Source: Trichomonas vaginalis G3
Lineage: Eukaryota; Parabasalia; Trichomonadida; Trichomonadidae
Direction of reading: 5' to 3'
Length of the DNA stretch: 64,000 bases
Assembly: GCF_026262505.1 (NCBI RefSeq)
Contig: NC_067205.1
Span: 620,001-684,000, forward strand
The position numbers were made by a program, and so were the translations under genes. Position 1 is the first letter of the stretch. Each line of letters starts with the position of its first letter. Below the pieces are notes generated by a model, which saw only the letters and a list, made by a program, of their open reading frames with translations, did no database searches and was not told where the DNA came from. This document shows positions 50,891-58,906 of the stretch, in pieces.

Positions 50891-51137
50891 CCGACAGGAA
50901 AATATTTTCCCGACAACTGGAAAAAATTTTCCTTCCGACAGAAAAAATTTTTCCCGACGACAGGAAGAACTCTTCCAGTTGTCCGTCTGTAAACCATTCA
51001 AATTTTCGAAAATTGAGAACTTTTTGGTCGAACTTCAGAAAAAGTTTTTCCTTCCGACAGAAAAAGTTTTTCCTTCCGACAGAAAAAGTTTTTCCTTCCG
51101 ACAGGAAAAGTTTTTCCTTCCGACAGGACACAAACGG
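50891..51137. repeat. Promoter-located tandem repeats (TTCCGACAG type)
   Basis: Units of 22 bases, CTTCCGACAGAAAAAGTTTT plus TC, in four to five good tandem copies (51045-51130) and more degenerate, partly inverted ones before. Fills the gap between the divergent genes 50516 and 51138, the same place as the 21-base repeats of block 1. Confidence 0.8.
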
Positions 51138-51734
51138 ATGACTGACGTTCCTCTTCCTGAACGCCTTCCAAAGCCAGAAGAACCGAAAGCTGCAGAACCA
51201 CAACAGTCTCCTCAGCAACCTCAGTTCCAGCAAGTCCCTCCACCAAATTACTACCAATTTCCACCTCAAGGTTACTACCAATTTCCACTACAAGGCTTCC
51301 CGAACTACCCTCCTCCTCAGCCTATGCCTTACTTCCCCAACCCTTGGATGTTCCAGCAAGCTCCACCCCAGCAATTCCAATCTCAATCCAAATCGAAGAG
51401 AGACCAAGAGTTCGAAGAAGGTCTGAACCGTTTACGCAAAGATTATGCCACAGCCCCTATGGAAGACGACAGGCTTTCAGTCTCTTCCCTCAAATCGACC
51501 GATTCGACTCGTACCACAGATTCAGTTCGTGACCGTGAAGACTACCTCAAGCAGTCTGAGAGACTCTTCATCCTACAACCATTTACAGTTGGAGCTCTCA
51601 AGAACATGCGCAATTACGAAGGTCAAACACCGGCTGGAGACAGCAAAACAGACGTACTCGCAAGAGCCGTCCAGCTCGTCAAAACAAAGACTGAGATAGT
51701 CGACTTCATTCTTGCAGCTTGCCCATACAAGTAA
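51138..51734 (+). CDS. Proline/glutamine-rich Maverick protein, full form
   Basis: 198 residues from ATG 51138. Low-complexity N-part (QQSPQQPQFQQVPPPNYYQF, QPMPYFPNPWMFQQAP), then FEEGLNRLRKDYATAPMEDD and a structured C-terminal half with SERLFILQPFTVGALKNMRN and TDVLARAVQLVKTKTEIVDF. Family unknown. An N-terminal PQ-rich, C-terminal helical layout could be a scaffold or virion protein. Confidence 0.65.
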   Translation: MTDVPLPERLPKPEEPKAAEPQQSPQQPQFQQVPPPNYYQFPPQGYYQFPLQGFPNYPPPQPMPYFPNPWMFQQAPPQQFQSQSKSKRDQEFEEGLNRLRKDYATAPMEDDRLSVSSLKSTDSTRTTDSVRDREDYLKQSERLFILQPFTVGALKNMRNYEGQTPAGDSKTDVLARAVQLVKTKTEIVDFILAACPYK

Positions 51735-51763
51735 AAAAAATAAACAATTACGAGTTAAACTTT

Positions 51764-51964
51764 TTATTCTTTCTTTTCTGAGTTGTTTAGAGCTGGTTTC
51801 TCTTGTAGGAACCTTTCGTACTCTTCCATGGTCATGTAATTGCGAATTTTGTACGCAATTCCAGGTTCGTTGTTTTTGAACCTTACGTATGTAACGCTTC
51901 CATCCTCCTCAGGGAAGTAAGCTGCTAACATCTGACCAAGTTTTCTCGGTGACTCGGAGCTCAT
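51764..51964 (-). CDS. Small hypothetical Maverick protein
   Basis: 66 residues from the ATG at 51964: MSSESPRKLGQMLAAYFPEE, VRFKNNEPGIAYKIRNYMTM, ending LNNSEKKE. Convergent with 51138. Not in block 1. Confidence 0.55.
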   Translation of the reverse strand: MSSESPRKLGQMLAAYFPEEDGSVTYVRFKNNEPGIAYKIRNYMTMEEYERFLQEKPALNNSEKKE

Positions 51965-52062
51965 TAAAAATGTCACTTTTTAAACGTTAAGTTTTTAGTC
52001 TTATTTTACCCTTTGTTTGTCAAGACTTCTTCGTAATGAGTGTAAAGGACCCAAAAATAAAG

Positions 52063-52112
52063 TTTAGGTGAAGAAGTGAGATCTCACCTGTTTTTTCACC
52101 TGTTTTTTCACC
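52063..52112 (-). repeat. Palindromic module, AGGTGAA variant
   Basis: Palindrome core GTGAGATCTCAC (52076-52087), then TTCACCT and TTCACCC at 12-base spacing. Upstream TCTTCGTAATGAGTG matches, inverted, sequence next to the modules at 91-330. Confidence 0.75.
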
Positions 52113-52125
52113 CTCTTGAATTTTC

Positions 52126-52200
52126 ATGAATTTTCCCGAAATAAAAAATAAAGTTAGTTTTATTTTTTTTATTTTTTTTATTTTGTATAAAAAAATAAAA
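52126..52200 (+). promoter_or_regulatory. Cassette leader, copy 3
   Basis: AATAAAGTTAGTTTTATTTT and a T-rich run, then ATGTCAACAA, as before the genes at 30776 and 32056. Confidence 0.6.
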
Positions 52201-53226
52201 ATGTCAACAATCGGCACAACAACACTTCAAACAACAGCACCAAACTCGTTAGTCATGAATCCAACATCTATGTTAGTAGAGATGAAAAGCTTCATTCCTT
52301 CTTCATATACTTTTGAAACAGAAATCCAGAAGATAAAGCAAGAACTTTTAACAAGTAATTTAGACTGTAGTGCGAAAGATGAAGAAAATGAAGAATATCT
52401 TTATGAAATGCAGGACCTCATCGACCATTTACCCAAATTGCCTGAAATCCAACAACAAAAACTCACTATTCCTGAATTCGACGAAATTGAAGTCAAAGCA
52501 ACTGACTCAGTAGAAATAAAGAAGTTCATACGAAAGGTAAACTATGAGTTTCTAGGATTTCATTGCAACCATAAGGTTATGGACAAAGATTGCGACATAG
52601 TATATAAGAATGTTTCTGACATATATAAATCTGAAGAATTTAAGACCTACGACAACTTTGTTTCGTTAGTTGCTGAATGTGTATGGCAGATAAGAGATAA
52701 AGATAGAAGAGGTAAAGTATGGAACAAACAAATAAGACCCGCTATGTTTGAGATGAAGAGAGCAATTGACGCTTTAGTTGTTTTAGCTGGTTTTATTTCA
52801 GAATATAACGCAAAAATGAACCCGCAATGTTCTAAATGTAAAGCAGCAATGAGGAAATATAACTACTCCGTCAAAGAGATAGAACGTATGAGAAACGACT
52901 ATGCAGACTTAAAGACAGATATGTCAAACATTGAGTTTGAAACAGTTAGAAAGATAGACAATGACACCAAATTGGTTAGAATAGGTGATTTAAACGTAAG
53001 ATACTCAAAGAAATACAACAAATATTTTTTGTCAGACATTATATCTCCATCTGGAAAGAAAACAAACCACTGGGTTAGAAATGCTTCAACTCAGAAAATT
53101 TTGACAAGAAATCCTGAGCTTATGATATCGGTAAAATTCTATGGAACTGCAGCATATCTCATCGACAAAAGTCTTATACCAATAGTTTTGTTATGGTTAG
53201 ACCAGTTGTTGGATATAACTTCATAA
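52201..53226 (+). CDS. Cassette protein with KilA-N-like C-terminal domain
   Basis: 341 residues from ATG 52201. The first roughly 240 residues match 30776-31711 up to YADLK. The rest differs: LVRIGDLNVRYSKKYNKYFL, SPSGKKTNHWVRNASTQKIL and ISVKFYGTAAYLIDKSLIPI, which has the outline of a KilA-N/Bro-type DNA-binding domain (HWxRNxxTQxIL). A constant N-part with exchangeable C-parts suggests an adaptor plus effector design. Confidence 0.6.
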   Translation: MSTIGTTTLQTTAPNSLVMNPTSMLVEMKSFIPSSYTFETEIQKIKQELLTSNLDCSAKDEENEEYLYEMQDLIDHLPKLPEIQQQKLTIPEFDEIEVKATDSVEIKKFIRKVNYEFLGFHCNHKVMDKDCDIVYKNVSDIYKSEEFKTYDNFVSLVAECVWQIRDKDRRGKVWNKQIRPAMFEMKRAIDALVVLAGFISEYNAKMNPQCSKCKAAMRKYNYSVKEIERMRNDYADLKTDMSNIEFETVRKIDNDTKLVRIGDLNVRYSKKYNKYFLSDIISPSGKKTNHWVRNASTQKILTRNPELMISVKFYGTAAYLIDKSLIPIVLLWLDQLLDITS

Positions 53227-53527
53227 CATATGGTTCATTCGATACGGAACGTTGCAGTGAAGGCTTACTTTACATCGTTCAGAAACCGAAGGACTTCAAT
53301 ACAAAGAGATATAAGATAGGAAGAACATATAATATAACTCAAAGATATGACAGTACAGTCAATAGAGTCAAGGTTGTGTTTGCTAATGATATGAGAGCTG
53401 CAGAAAACAGAACTACTTGAAAAGTTGAGAAATATTTGGTCTCCCATAAAAGGTAAAGAAACGTTTGAAGTAGATGAGATAGATAAAGCTATAAAATTAT
53501 TGACGAAGTTGCTGAAAAATACATGTA
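53193..53527 (+). pseudogene. GIY-YIG-like (T5orf172-type) segment
   Basis: Directly after the KilA-N-like gene. EGLLYIVQKP, then RYKIGRTYNITQRYDSTVNR fits the GIY-YIG core of the T5orf172/MUG113 type (YIxxxxxxYKIGRTxxxxxR), followed by sequence resembling the catalytic-Glu and LExL region. KilA-N plus T5orf172 is a usual partnership in giant and large DNA viruses. Broken, about one break. Confidence 0.55.
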
Positions 53528-53544
53528 AAGCGTTTATTTTTGGT

Positions 53545-54215
53545 CTTTTGTGAAAGATAGAAAAAATAACGCTAAAATTTGACGAAGTGCAACCTTCACT
53601 CGTGTCATAATGTAAAAATAACGCTAATTTTTATAAAATTTGACGAAGTGCAAAACCTTCACTTCGTGTCATAATGTAAAAATAACGCTAATTTTTTGAC
53701 GAAGTGCAAAACCTTCACTTCGTGTCATAATGTAAAAATAACGCTAATTTTTTATAAAATTTGACGAAGTGCAAAACCTTCACTTCGTGTCATAATGTAA
53801 AATAACGCTAATTTTTGACGAAGTGCAAAACCTTCACTTCGTGTCATAATGTAAAAATAACGCTAATTTTTATAAAATTTGACGAAGTGCAAACCTTCAC
53901 TCGTGTCATAATGTAAAAATAACGCTAATTTTTGACGAAGTGCAAACCTTCACTTCGTGTCATAATGTAAAAATAACGCTAATTTTTTATAAAATTTGAC
54001 GAAGTGCAAACCTTCACTTCGTGTCATAATGTAAAAATAACGCTAATTTTTGACGAAGTGCAAACCTTCACTTCGTGTCATAATGTAAAAAATAAACGCT
54101 AATTTTTTATAAAATTTGACGAAGTGCAAACCTTCACTTCGTGTCATAATGTAAAAATAACGCTAATTTTTGACGAAGTGCAAACCTTCACTTCGTGTCA
54201 TAATGTAAAAATAGC
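53545..54215 (+). repeat. Tandem array of hairpin units (ACGAAGTG...CACTTCGT)
   Basis: About twelve copies. Each has ACGAAGTG, CAAAACCTT or CAAACCTT, CACTTCGT (an 8-bp stem), then GTCATAATGTAAAAATAACG and CTAATTTTT. Long units (with an extra TATAAAATTTG) and short units alternate through most of the array. Confidence 0.85.
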
Positions 54216-54245
54216 GTTTACCATGTAAAACGGTTGTGAAAAAGA

Positions 54246-54306
54246 GAGGTGAAAAATTAGGTGAAAAAACAGGTGAGATCTCACCTCTTCACCTAAACAT
54301 TATTTT
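54246..54306 (+). repeat. Palindromic module, AGGTGAA variant, perfect palindrome
   Basis: AGGTGAA at 54247 and 54259, perfect 16-base palindrome AGGTGAGATCTCACCT at 54271-54286, inverted TTCACCT at 54288-54294, TAAA, ATTATTTTTATTGAATTCAG. Confidence 0.8.
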
Positions 54307-54342
54307 TATTGAATTCAGCACAAAAATCATGAATTTCCTCAT

Positions 54343-54531
54343 ATGCTTGCTTCCCTCGGAAAACCGAGAGAAGAGATTCCGTATGAAAACAGTGAAGAAC
54401 AGCGAGTAGGTAAGAAACCCCAGTCGCCAAAACTCTATGAAAATCATGAAGAACAGCGAGACCGACTTTTTTCTGGGTCGCCAAAACTCTATGAAAACAG
54501 TGAAGAACAGCGAGTACGTAAAAAAACGTAG
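54343..54531 (+). repeat. 54-base repeats with an open frame
   Basis: Three and a half units starting TCGCCAAAACTCTATGAAAA. The plus frame encodes an 18-residue repeat SPKLYENSEEQRVRKK; the minus frame is open too and ends in EIHDFCAEFNKN next to the module. Whether either is a gene is unclear. Confidence 0.5.
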
Positions 54532-54616
54532 TCGCCTAAAACTCTATGAAAACAGTGAAAAATAACAGAGTATTTTGACAACTTCAAACAAGTAGGGTAG
54601 ATGAACCATTTATTTT

Positions 54617-55492
54617 TCAAGCTTGACTTTTTACAATTTGAACTTTGTTTGCGTAGATATGAATTCTGAAAGAAGTATGAGGGTCTTGTATGACTTTGTA
54701 CTTCTCCCATAGTTCATGTCTGTCAAACTTACCTGCCATGGACTCTTTCATAAGTTCCATGAAATCGTCTTCGGACAATCCGGGGAAAAGTACAATGTCA
54801 GTAAGTATTCTCTTTACATCCTTACTTAAACTCTTTGCTGTCTGTACACAAATGACAACTGAAATGTTAAAGTGTCTGAGCTTCTTGAGAATTCGACACA
54901 TATCTTGTTCTCTGTTCTTTAACAAAGGATGAGAAGCAAAGTCATCTAAGATAAGAAGACATCTATGAGGGTAAGTCTTCCAATCGTAAGATTGCAATTT
55001 CTTCGAAATGTATTCTATCTCTTTCTGTTTGTTTCTGAAGTGTTTCTTCTCTAATATTCTCTGCATTTCCTCATTTGGGTCTTTAAACTTAGAATTTATA
55101 TACTCATTTATAGCATTGTACTTCAAAACTCTTCTTTGGTACTTCTTTATCCAATCTAACAACTCAGAGTCTTTTATACATACTAACTTAGACTTCTTTA
55201 TAATATCTTTGAACGAATTGACGGTTTGGTCAAATTGACCAGAAGTACTACAAATAACAACTAACTCATAGAATGGGTTCTTCTCATCTAGTTCTTGTTG
55301 TTGTGCAGCCATTTTAAGATAAGTGAAAGTCTTACCCGACCCAGGTGGTGCAATTAGACCTGTTATACCATTCTGAGCAAATAAGAACTTGTCATGTATA
55401 GGTTTTATCTGAGCATTTTCTAACTTCACCTTGTTCTTCTTCAAAACATTCTCAAATTTCTTGTCAATGTCAGCAAACTTTTTTTCTAACAT
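54617..55492 (-). CDS. A32-type genome packaging ATPase
   Basis: 291 residues from the ATG at 55492; an earlier in-frame ATG at 55594 would overlap the divergent gene at 55529 and is less likely. Walker A GLIAPPGSGKTFTYLK, then FYELVVICSTSGQFDQTVNS, Walker B RCLLILDDFASHP, and RHFNISVVICVQTAKSLSKD with ILTDIVLFPGLSEDDFMELM. This is the FtsK/HerA-superfamily ATPase of Polintons, adenovirus-like and pox-like viruses that drives DNA into capsids. Looks whole; strong evidence for virion-forming ancestry. Confidence 0.9.
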   Translation of the reverse strand: MLEKKFADIDKKFENVLKKNKVKLENAQIKPIHDKFLFAQNGITGLIAPPGSGKTFTYLKMAAQQQELDEKNPFYELVVICSTSGQFDQTVNSFKDIIKKSKLVCIKDSELLDWIKKYQRRVLKYNAINEYINSKFKDPNEEMQRILEKKHFRNKQKEIEYISKKLQSYDWKTYPHRCLLILDDFASHPLLKNREQDMCRILKKLRHFNISVVICVQTAKSLSKDVKRILTDIVLFPGLSEDDFMELMKESMAGKFDRHELWEKYKVIQDPHTSFRIHIYANKVQIVKSQA

Positions 55493-55528
55493 ATTTTTAG
55501 AAAAATTAAAATTTTTATCTTTTAGAAA

Positions 55529-55942
55529 ATGTCTAGCGATTTCGCTATCTATATTCGAGACAAACTTTTCGACAGCAAAACATCTGTCGACCATAAAATC
55601 TTACATAGTGTAAACAAGAAAGGTGAATTTGTTCTAAAGTTCTGTTTCTGGGAATATGACAAGAACCATAAAACATTACAAAGAGCAGTCTTAAAATTTG
55701 TCAATGACAGACTTGTTGACAGAGATGACGCCGATTGGAAAGATGAAGTCCAACAAAAGTTCTTAGAATGCAAAGAAGACACATGCGCTGTTCTTGAAGA
55801 TGAAATAGAAAACAGAATAGATGAGCTATTAAAGGACAAAGAACTTTTACATAAATATGGTTCTGAGAAATTTGACGTCTCACCACCAGAAGAAGAAGAA
55901 AGAAAAGAAAGAGAAAAAAGAAGAAGAGAAGAAAGAACCTGA
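55529..55942 (+). CDS. Hypothetical Maverick protein, charged C-terminus
   Basis: 137 residues: FAIYIRDKLFDSKTSVDHKI, FVLKFCFWEYDKNHKTLQRA, then DDADWKDEVQQKFLECKEDT and a charged end (EEEERKEREKRRREERT). Family unknown. Divergent from the ATPase; the AT-rich gap 55493-55528 should hold both promoters. The end may be altered. Confidence 0.55.
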   Translation: MSSDFAIYIRDKLFDSKTSVDHKILHSVNKKGEFVLKFCFWEYDKNHKTLQRAVLKFVNDRLVDRDDADWKDEVQQKFLECKEDTCAVLEDEIENRIDELLKDKELLHKYGSEKFDVSPPEEEERKEREKRRREERT

Positions 55943-56410
55943 ACCAGTTCCAGAGAAAAAGAAATTTGACATGTAAAAATAAAATTTTATTTTAGAACAT
56001 TTCTGGGTCAATGTCAATGTTCTCTTCCTCTTTAGGAGTAAACACTGGCTTAGACTCAAAATCTTTTTACCCAATTTACCTTGAACTTCTACAACTTTAG
56101 ACTCATAATATTCATAGTCGTCTGCTTTCTTTGGTTCATAAGGTATAACAAGTTTGTATGCTTTGCCTTCTTTAAGGTTTGAAAACCTTCTGTCAAAACT
56201 TTCTTTGACTGCTAACAAACCTTCTATGTCTAAGTCTTCAAATTTCGCACCATTTTTAGTCACAATAGCAAACTTAACTGGTTCGATGTTCCAAACTTTG
56301 CTGAATGAAGACTTTTCAAAATGGTAGAAGTAAACATTCAAATATGTGAATGGGTCTAGTTCTTCTTTAAGTCCTGACATGTACTTGTTTACTGAAATAT
56401 ATTTCGTCAT
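55880..56410 (-). pseudogene. Hypothetical Maverick protein (C-terminal part altered)
   Basis: Starts MTKYISVNKYMSGLKEELDP, continues FTYLNVYFYHFEKSSFSKVW and YKLVIPYEPKKADDYEYYES. The tail is low-complexity antisense of 55529-55942 and is not native. Leader GGATAAAAAAATATT on the plus strand is shared with 56460. Broken, about one break. Confidence 0.5.
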
Positions 56411-56458
56411 CTTTTCTATCGGATAAAAAAATATTTTTTTTAAAATTTACTCATAAAA
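56411..56458 (-). promoter_or_regulatory. Duplicated leader, copy 1
   Basis: Minus-strand AAAAAAAATATTTTTTTATC then CGATAGAAAAGATGAC; the same at 56805-56842. Likely a promoter module, as AAATATTTTTTT strings precede several Maverick genes (25930, 46500, 58085). Confidence 0.5.
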
Positions 56459-56459
56459 A

Positions 56460-56804
56460 TTATTTCTTTATATATTTGCCATTCCGAACTTCGAAAAGAT
56501 GTTTTATACCAGCATAGAATTTTTCTCTAGAGCTTGGTCTTATATCGTTTTCATGACAATATTTTCTATATTCTTCATATAAAGCCTTTTTTTCATACAT
56601 TTCATAAGGACAATCTAACCAGAATAGCGCATATCCATTTTCGTTATCTAGGTCTCTATATGTTTCTTCTGTTTGTAGAATTTCGCTTTCTTCTGTTTGT
56701 AGAATTTCGCTTTCTCTATTTAGTTCTATGTCTATATATTGTGGCTTAAAAAGATGTGGGCAAGAAGGGTCTGGCGCTATGTAAAAAGTTAATTTTTCTG
56801 TCAT
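56460..56804 (-). CDS. Small protein resembling the C-terminal domain of the helicase
   Basis: 114 residues: KLTFYIAPDPSCPHLFKPQY, a duplicated SEILQTEE, then YEEYRKYCHENDIRPSSREK and FYAGIKHLFEVRNGKYIKK. The end aligns with the helicase end (YDSYKQYCQEYGYMTASKRT, FLANVKSLLDVQKGVYTKK), the winged-helix tail of D5-type primases. A stand-alone copy of that domain; may bind DNA or the helicase. Its 45-base leader is nearly identical to that of 55880-56410. Confidence 0.65.
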   Translation of the reverse strand: MTEKLTFYIAPDPSCPHLFKPQYIDIELNRESEILQTEESEILQTEETYRDLDNENGYALFWLDCPYEMYEKKALYEEYRKYCHENDIRPSSREKFYAGIKHLFEVRNGKYIKK

Positions 56805-56842
56805 CTTTTCTATCGGATAAAAAAATATTTTTTTTATAAAAT
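56805..56842 (-). promoter_or_regulatory. Duplicated leader, copy 2
   Basis: See 56411-56458. Confidence 0.5.
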
Positions 56843-58078
56843 TTACTCAGAAAAATTTTTCTTTGTATATACACCTTTCTGTACGTCTAAAAGACTTTTG
56901 ACATTTGCCAAGAATGTTCGTTTAGACGCTGTCATATAACCATATTCTTGACAATATTGTTTATACGAATCGTACAATGACCTTTCATCTAATGACACAA
57001 AGTCAGTTTCATCTATGAACAGTTCATATACACTCTTGTTTGCTTCTAACAATGTTTGTCTCTCTTCTGTATGTGGAATTTGTCTTGGATTGAACTTAGA
57101 AATATCTAATGTCATAAAATATGAGAACAAGTGGTTGTAAAAGTCAGATGTCAAAGTTTCTGCTAAGTCGTCAAAATATTCTGTATCTTGCATATGAGAA
57201 TCTGACGTTCTGACAACTACATATCTTCTGTCAGAACTTTCTAACTTCATCGGAACAGCATTGTTTGAAACCATAATGAAGTTTGCAACATTTTCACAAA
57301 CTCTTTGGTCTTTATATTTTCTTTCAACAACTCCAACTTTGTCTGTTATAAGACTCTTCAAAGCATCTGAGTTCAAAACTTTTGTTGTATCTATACTTTG
57401 AAGTTCATTGCAAACTATAAGTTTCATATTCTCTATTGAGGAGTTAAATTTACCACAGATGTTTTCTAAGTTTGTCATATTCGGGTTCGAATAGCCCTCT
57501 AACAGTTTGCACAAAATATCTGTAAAGAATGTGTTCTTACCAGTTCCTTGTTTTCCAATTATAATGAGAGCAGTTTCATTTTTAGCACTTGGATGTTGTA
57601 AGATATTTGCAAACCAACATAAGATATACTCATAGACTCTTTCGTTTCCATTGCATATAATTTCTTTGACATGGTCTAACCAAGCTTCTATAATATTTTC
57701 TTTCCATTCTACTTGTTCATATTTATATCCAGTGAAGATAGAATAGAAGTTTGGAGAAGGTGTATAGAACTTTATACCTCGAACTGAAAAATCTTCTAAC
57801 TTTGACAATAAGATATCCCAAGCATCTAACATCTTCATTCCAACTTGTACAACTTTTATTTTCTTAAGTTTCTGTCTACATTCTTGTTCTGAAACTATTG
57901 TCGCTTTAGGTTTGTTAAAGACTACATCCCATTCTTTCATAACATAACATTCTGGGGCAGAGTCGACATAAATGACTAAACGTTTCAAATTCTCGACTGC
58001 TTTGTTATAGTCTCGAAATGGACACATATTTCTGAATGCTTGGAAGTCATAAAAATCTGAAACATCTATTCTGTACAT
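56843..58078 (-). CDS. D5-type superfamily 3 helicase
   Basis: 411 residues. Walker A IIIGKQGTGKNTFFTDIL, Walker B region MKLIVCNELQSID, motif C NFIMVSNNAVPMKLESSDRR, followed by the arginine-rich sensor (DRRYVVVRTSD), then the C-terminal winged-helix-like tail. The first 110 residues precede the SF3 core and show no complete primase motif. Replicative helicase of many large DNA viruses; in Mavericks found in only part of the lineages. Looks whole. Confidence 0.88.
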   Translation of the reverse strand: MYRIDVSDFYDFQAFRNMCPFRDYNKAVENLKRLVIYVDSAPECYVMKEWDVVFNKPKATIVSEQECRQKLKKIKVVQVGMKMLDAWDILLSKLEDFSVRGIKFYTPSPNFYSIFTGYKYEQVEWKENIIEAWLDHVKEIICNGNERVYEYILCWFANILQHPSAKNETALIIIGKQGTGKNTFFTDILCKLLEGYSNPNMTNLENICGKFNSSIENMKLIVCNELQSIDTTKVLNSDALKSLITDKVGVVERKYKDQRVCENVANFIMVSNNAVPMKLESSDRRYVVVRTSDSHMQDTEYFDDLAETLTSDFYNHLFSYFMTLDISKFNPRQIPHTEERQTLLEANKSVYELFIDETDFVSLDERSLYDSYKQYCQEYGYMTASKRTFLANVKSLLDVQKGVYTKKNFSE

Positions 58079-58110
58079 TTTTATAAAAAAAAAAAAAATA
58101 TTTTTTTTTA

Positions 58111-58896
58111 TTCTTGACTTTGTTGTTGCATTTGTTGCATTTGTTGTTCTTGAGCTATTTGTTGTTGAAGTTGTTCTTGTAATACAATACTTTCACCAGT
58201 TGCATCTTCCAATTCGAAACTTTCTGCCGTCATTGACAAATACATAAAATTTTACAGGAACAAAGTTTGCGTCAACTAATGTCAACGTTATACTTGCCAA
58301 TGTGTTTGAGTTCACTAAGGTTGAAAATTCTGCATTCGAATGAACAATAGGCAAACCAGCAGAGAAAGTATTGTTTATACGCATAAGTATCTTTTGGTCA
58401 TAATAGTTTCTGTCGACATTCGAATAACACTTTGAACCTAAGTTTGAAACAATATATAAGATTGGTGTGCTTAATGTCAATGGAATAGACATTCCTTGTA
58501 TGACACATTTTCCTGTTATAGGAAACTGTTGGTAGTAAAAACCAGAAATAAGTTTTGTATTATAGCTCATATCGTTTATAGTAAACTCAGTCGACATCCA
58601 AACATAATGAAACCTGCTCTAGTTGCAGCACATGTTACACCCGTACTTAAAGTATTAAATAAGTCAACAAAACCTGTTGGTGGTATATCTGAGTAAGTAT
58701 CTTCAAAGGAGTATTTTTTACCATTCACAACAATAAAGTCTTCTGGTGTCAAAAGAGCAAAACAGGCTTTAGTCGTCATTGTGTTTAAGGTTAGTTTACA
58801 ATATCGTCCTTGAGGACTTTGTAAGTTTGTTGTTATAGAATTATATGACTCAGGGTTTTTAGTCGTAATAGTATAAACCATTATATCTTCTGCCAT
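58111..58896 (-). pseudogene. Minor capsid (penton-like) protein region
   Basis: Two open segments with beta-rich sequence: MAEDIMVYTITTKNPESYNS, CKLTLNTMTTKACFALLTPE and, further on, ISGFYYQQFPITGKCVIQGM, LASITLTLVDANFVPVKFYV; a Gln-rich tail (QEQLQQQIAQEQQMQQMQQQ) lies at the end. Position next to the major capsid gene and single-jelly-roll-like strands fit a Polinton penton protein. Broken, about two breaks. Confidence 0.6.
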
Positions 58897-58906
58897 TTAT
58901 ATATAT

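Noticed and set aside
53545-54215. CRISPR array
   Set aside because: Units are contiguous with no unique spacers and the host is a eukaryote; it is a tandem array.
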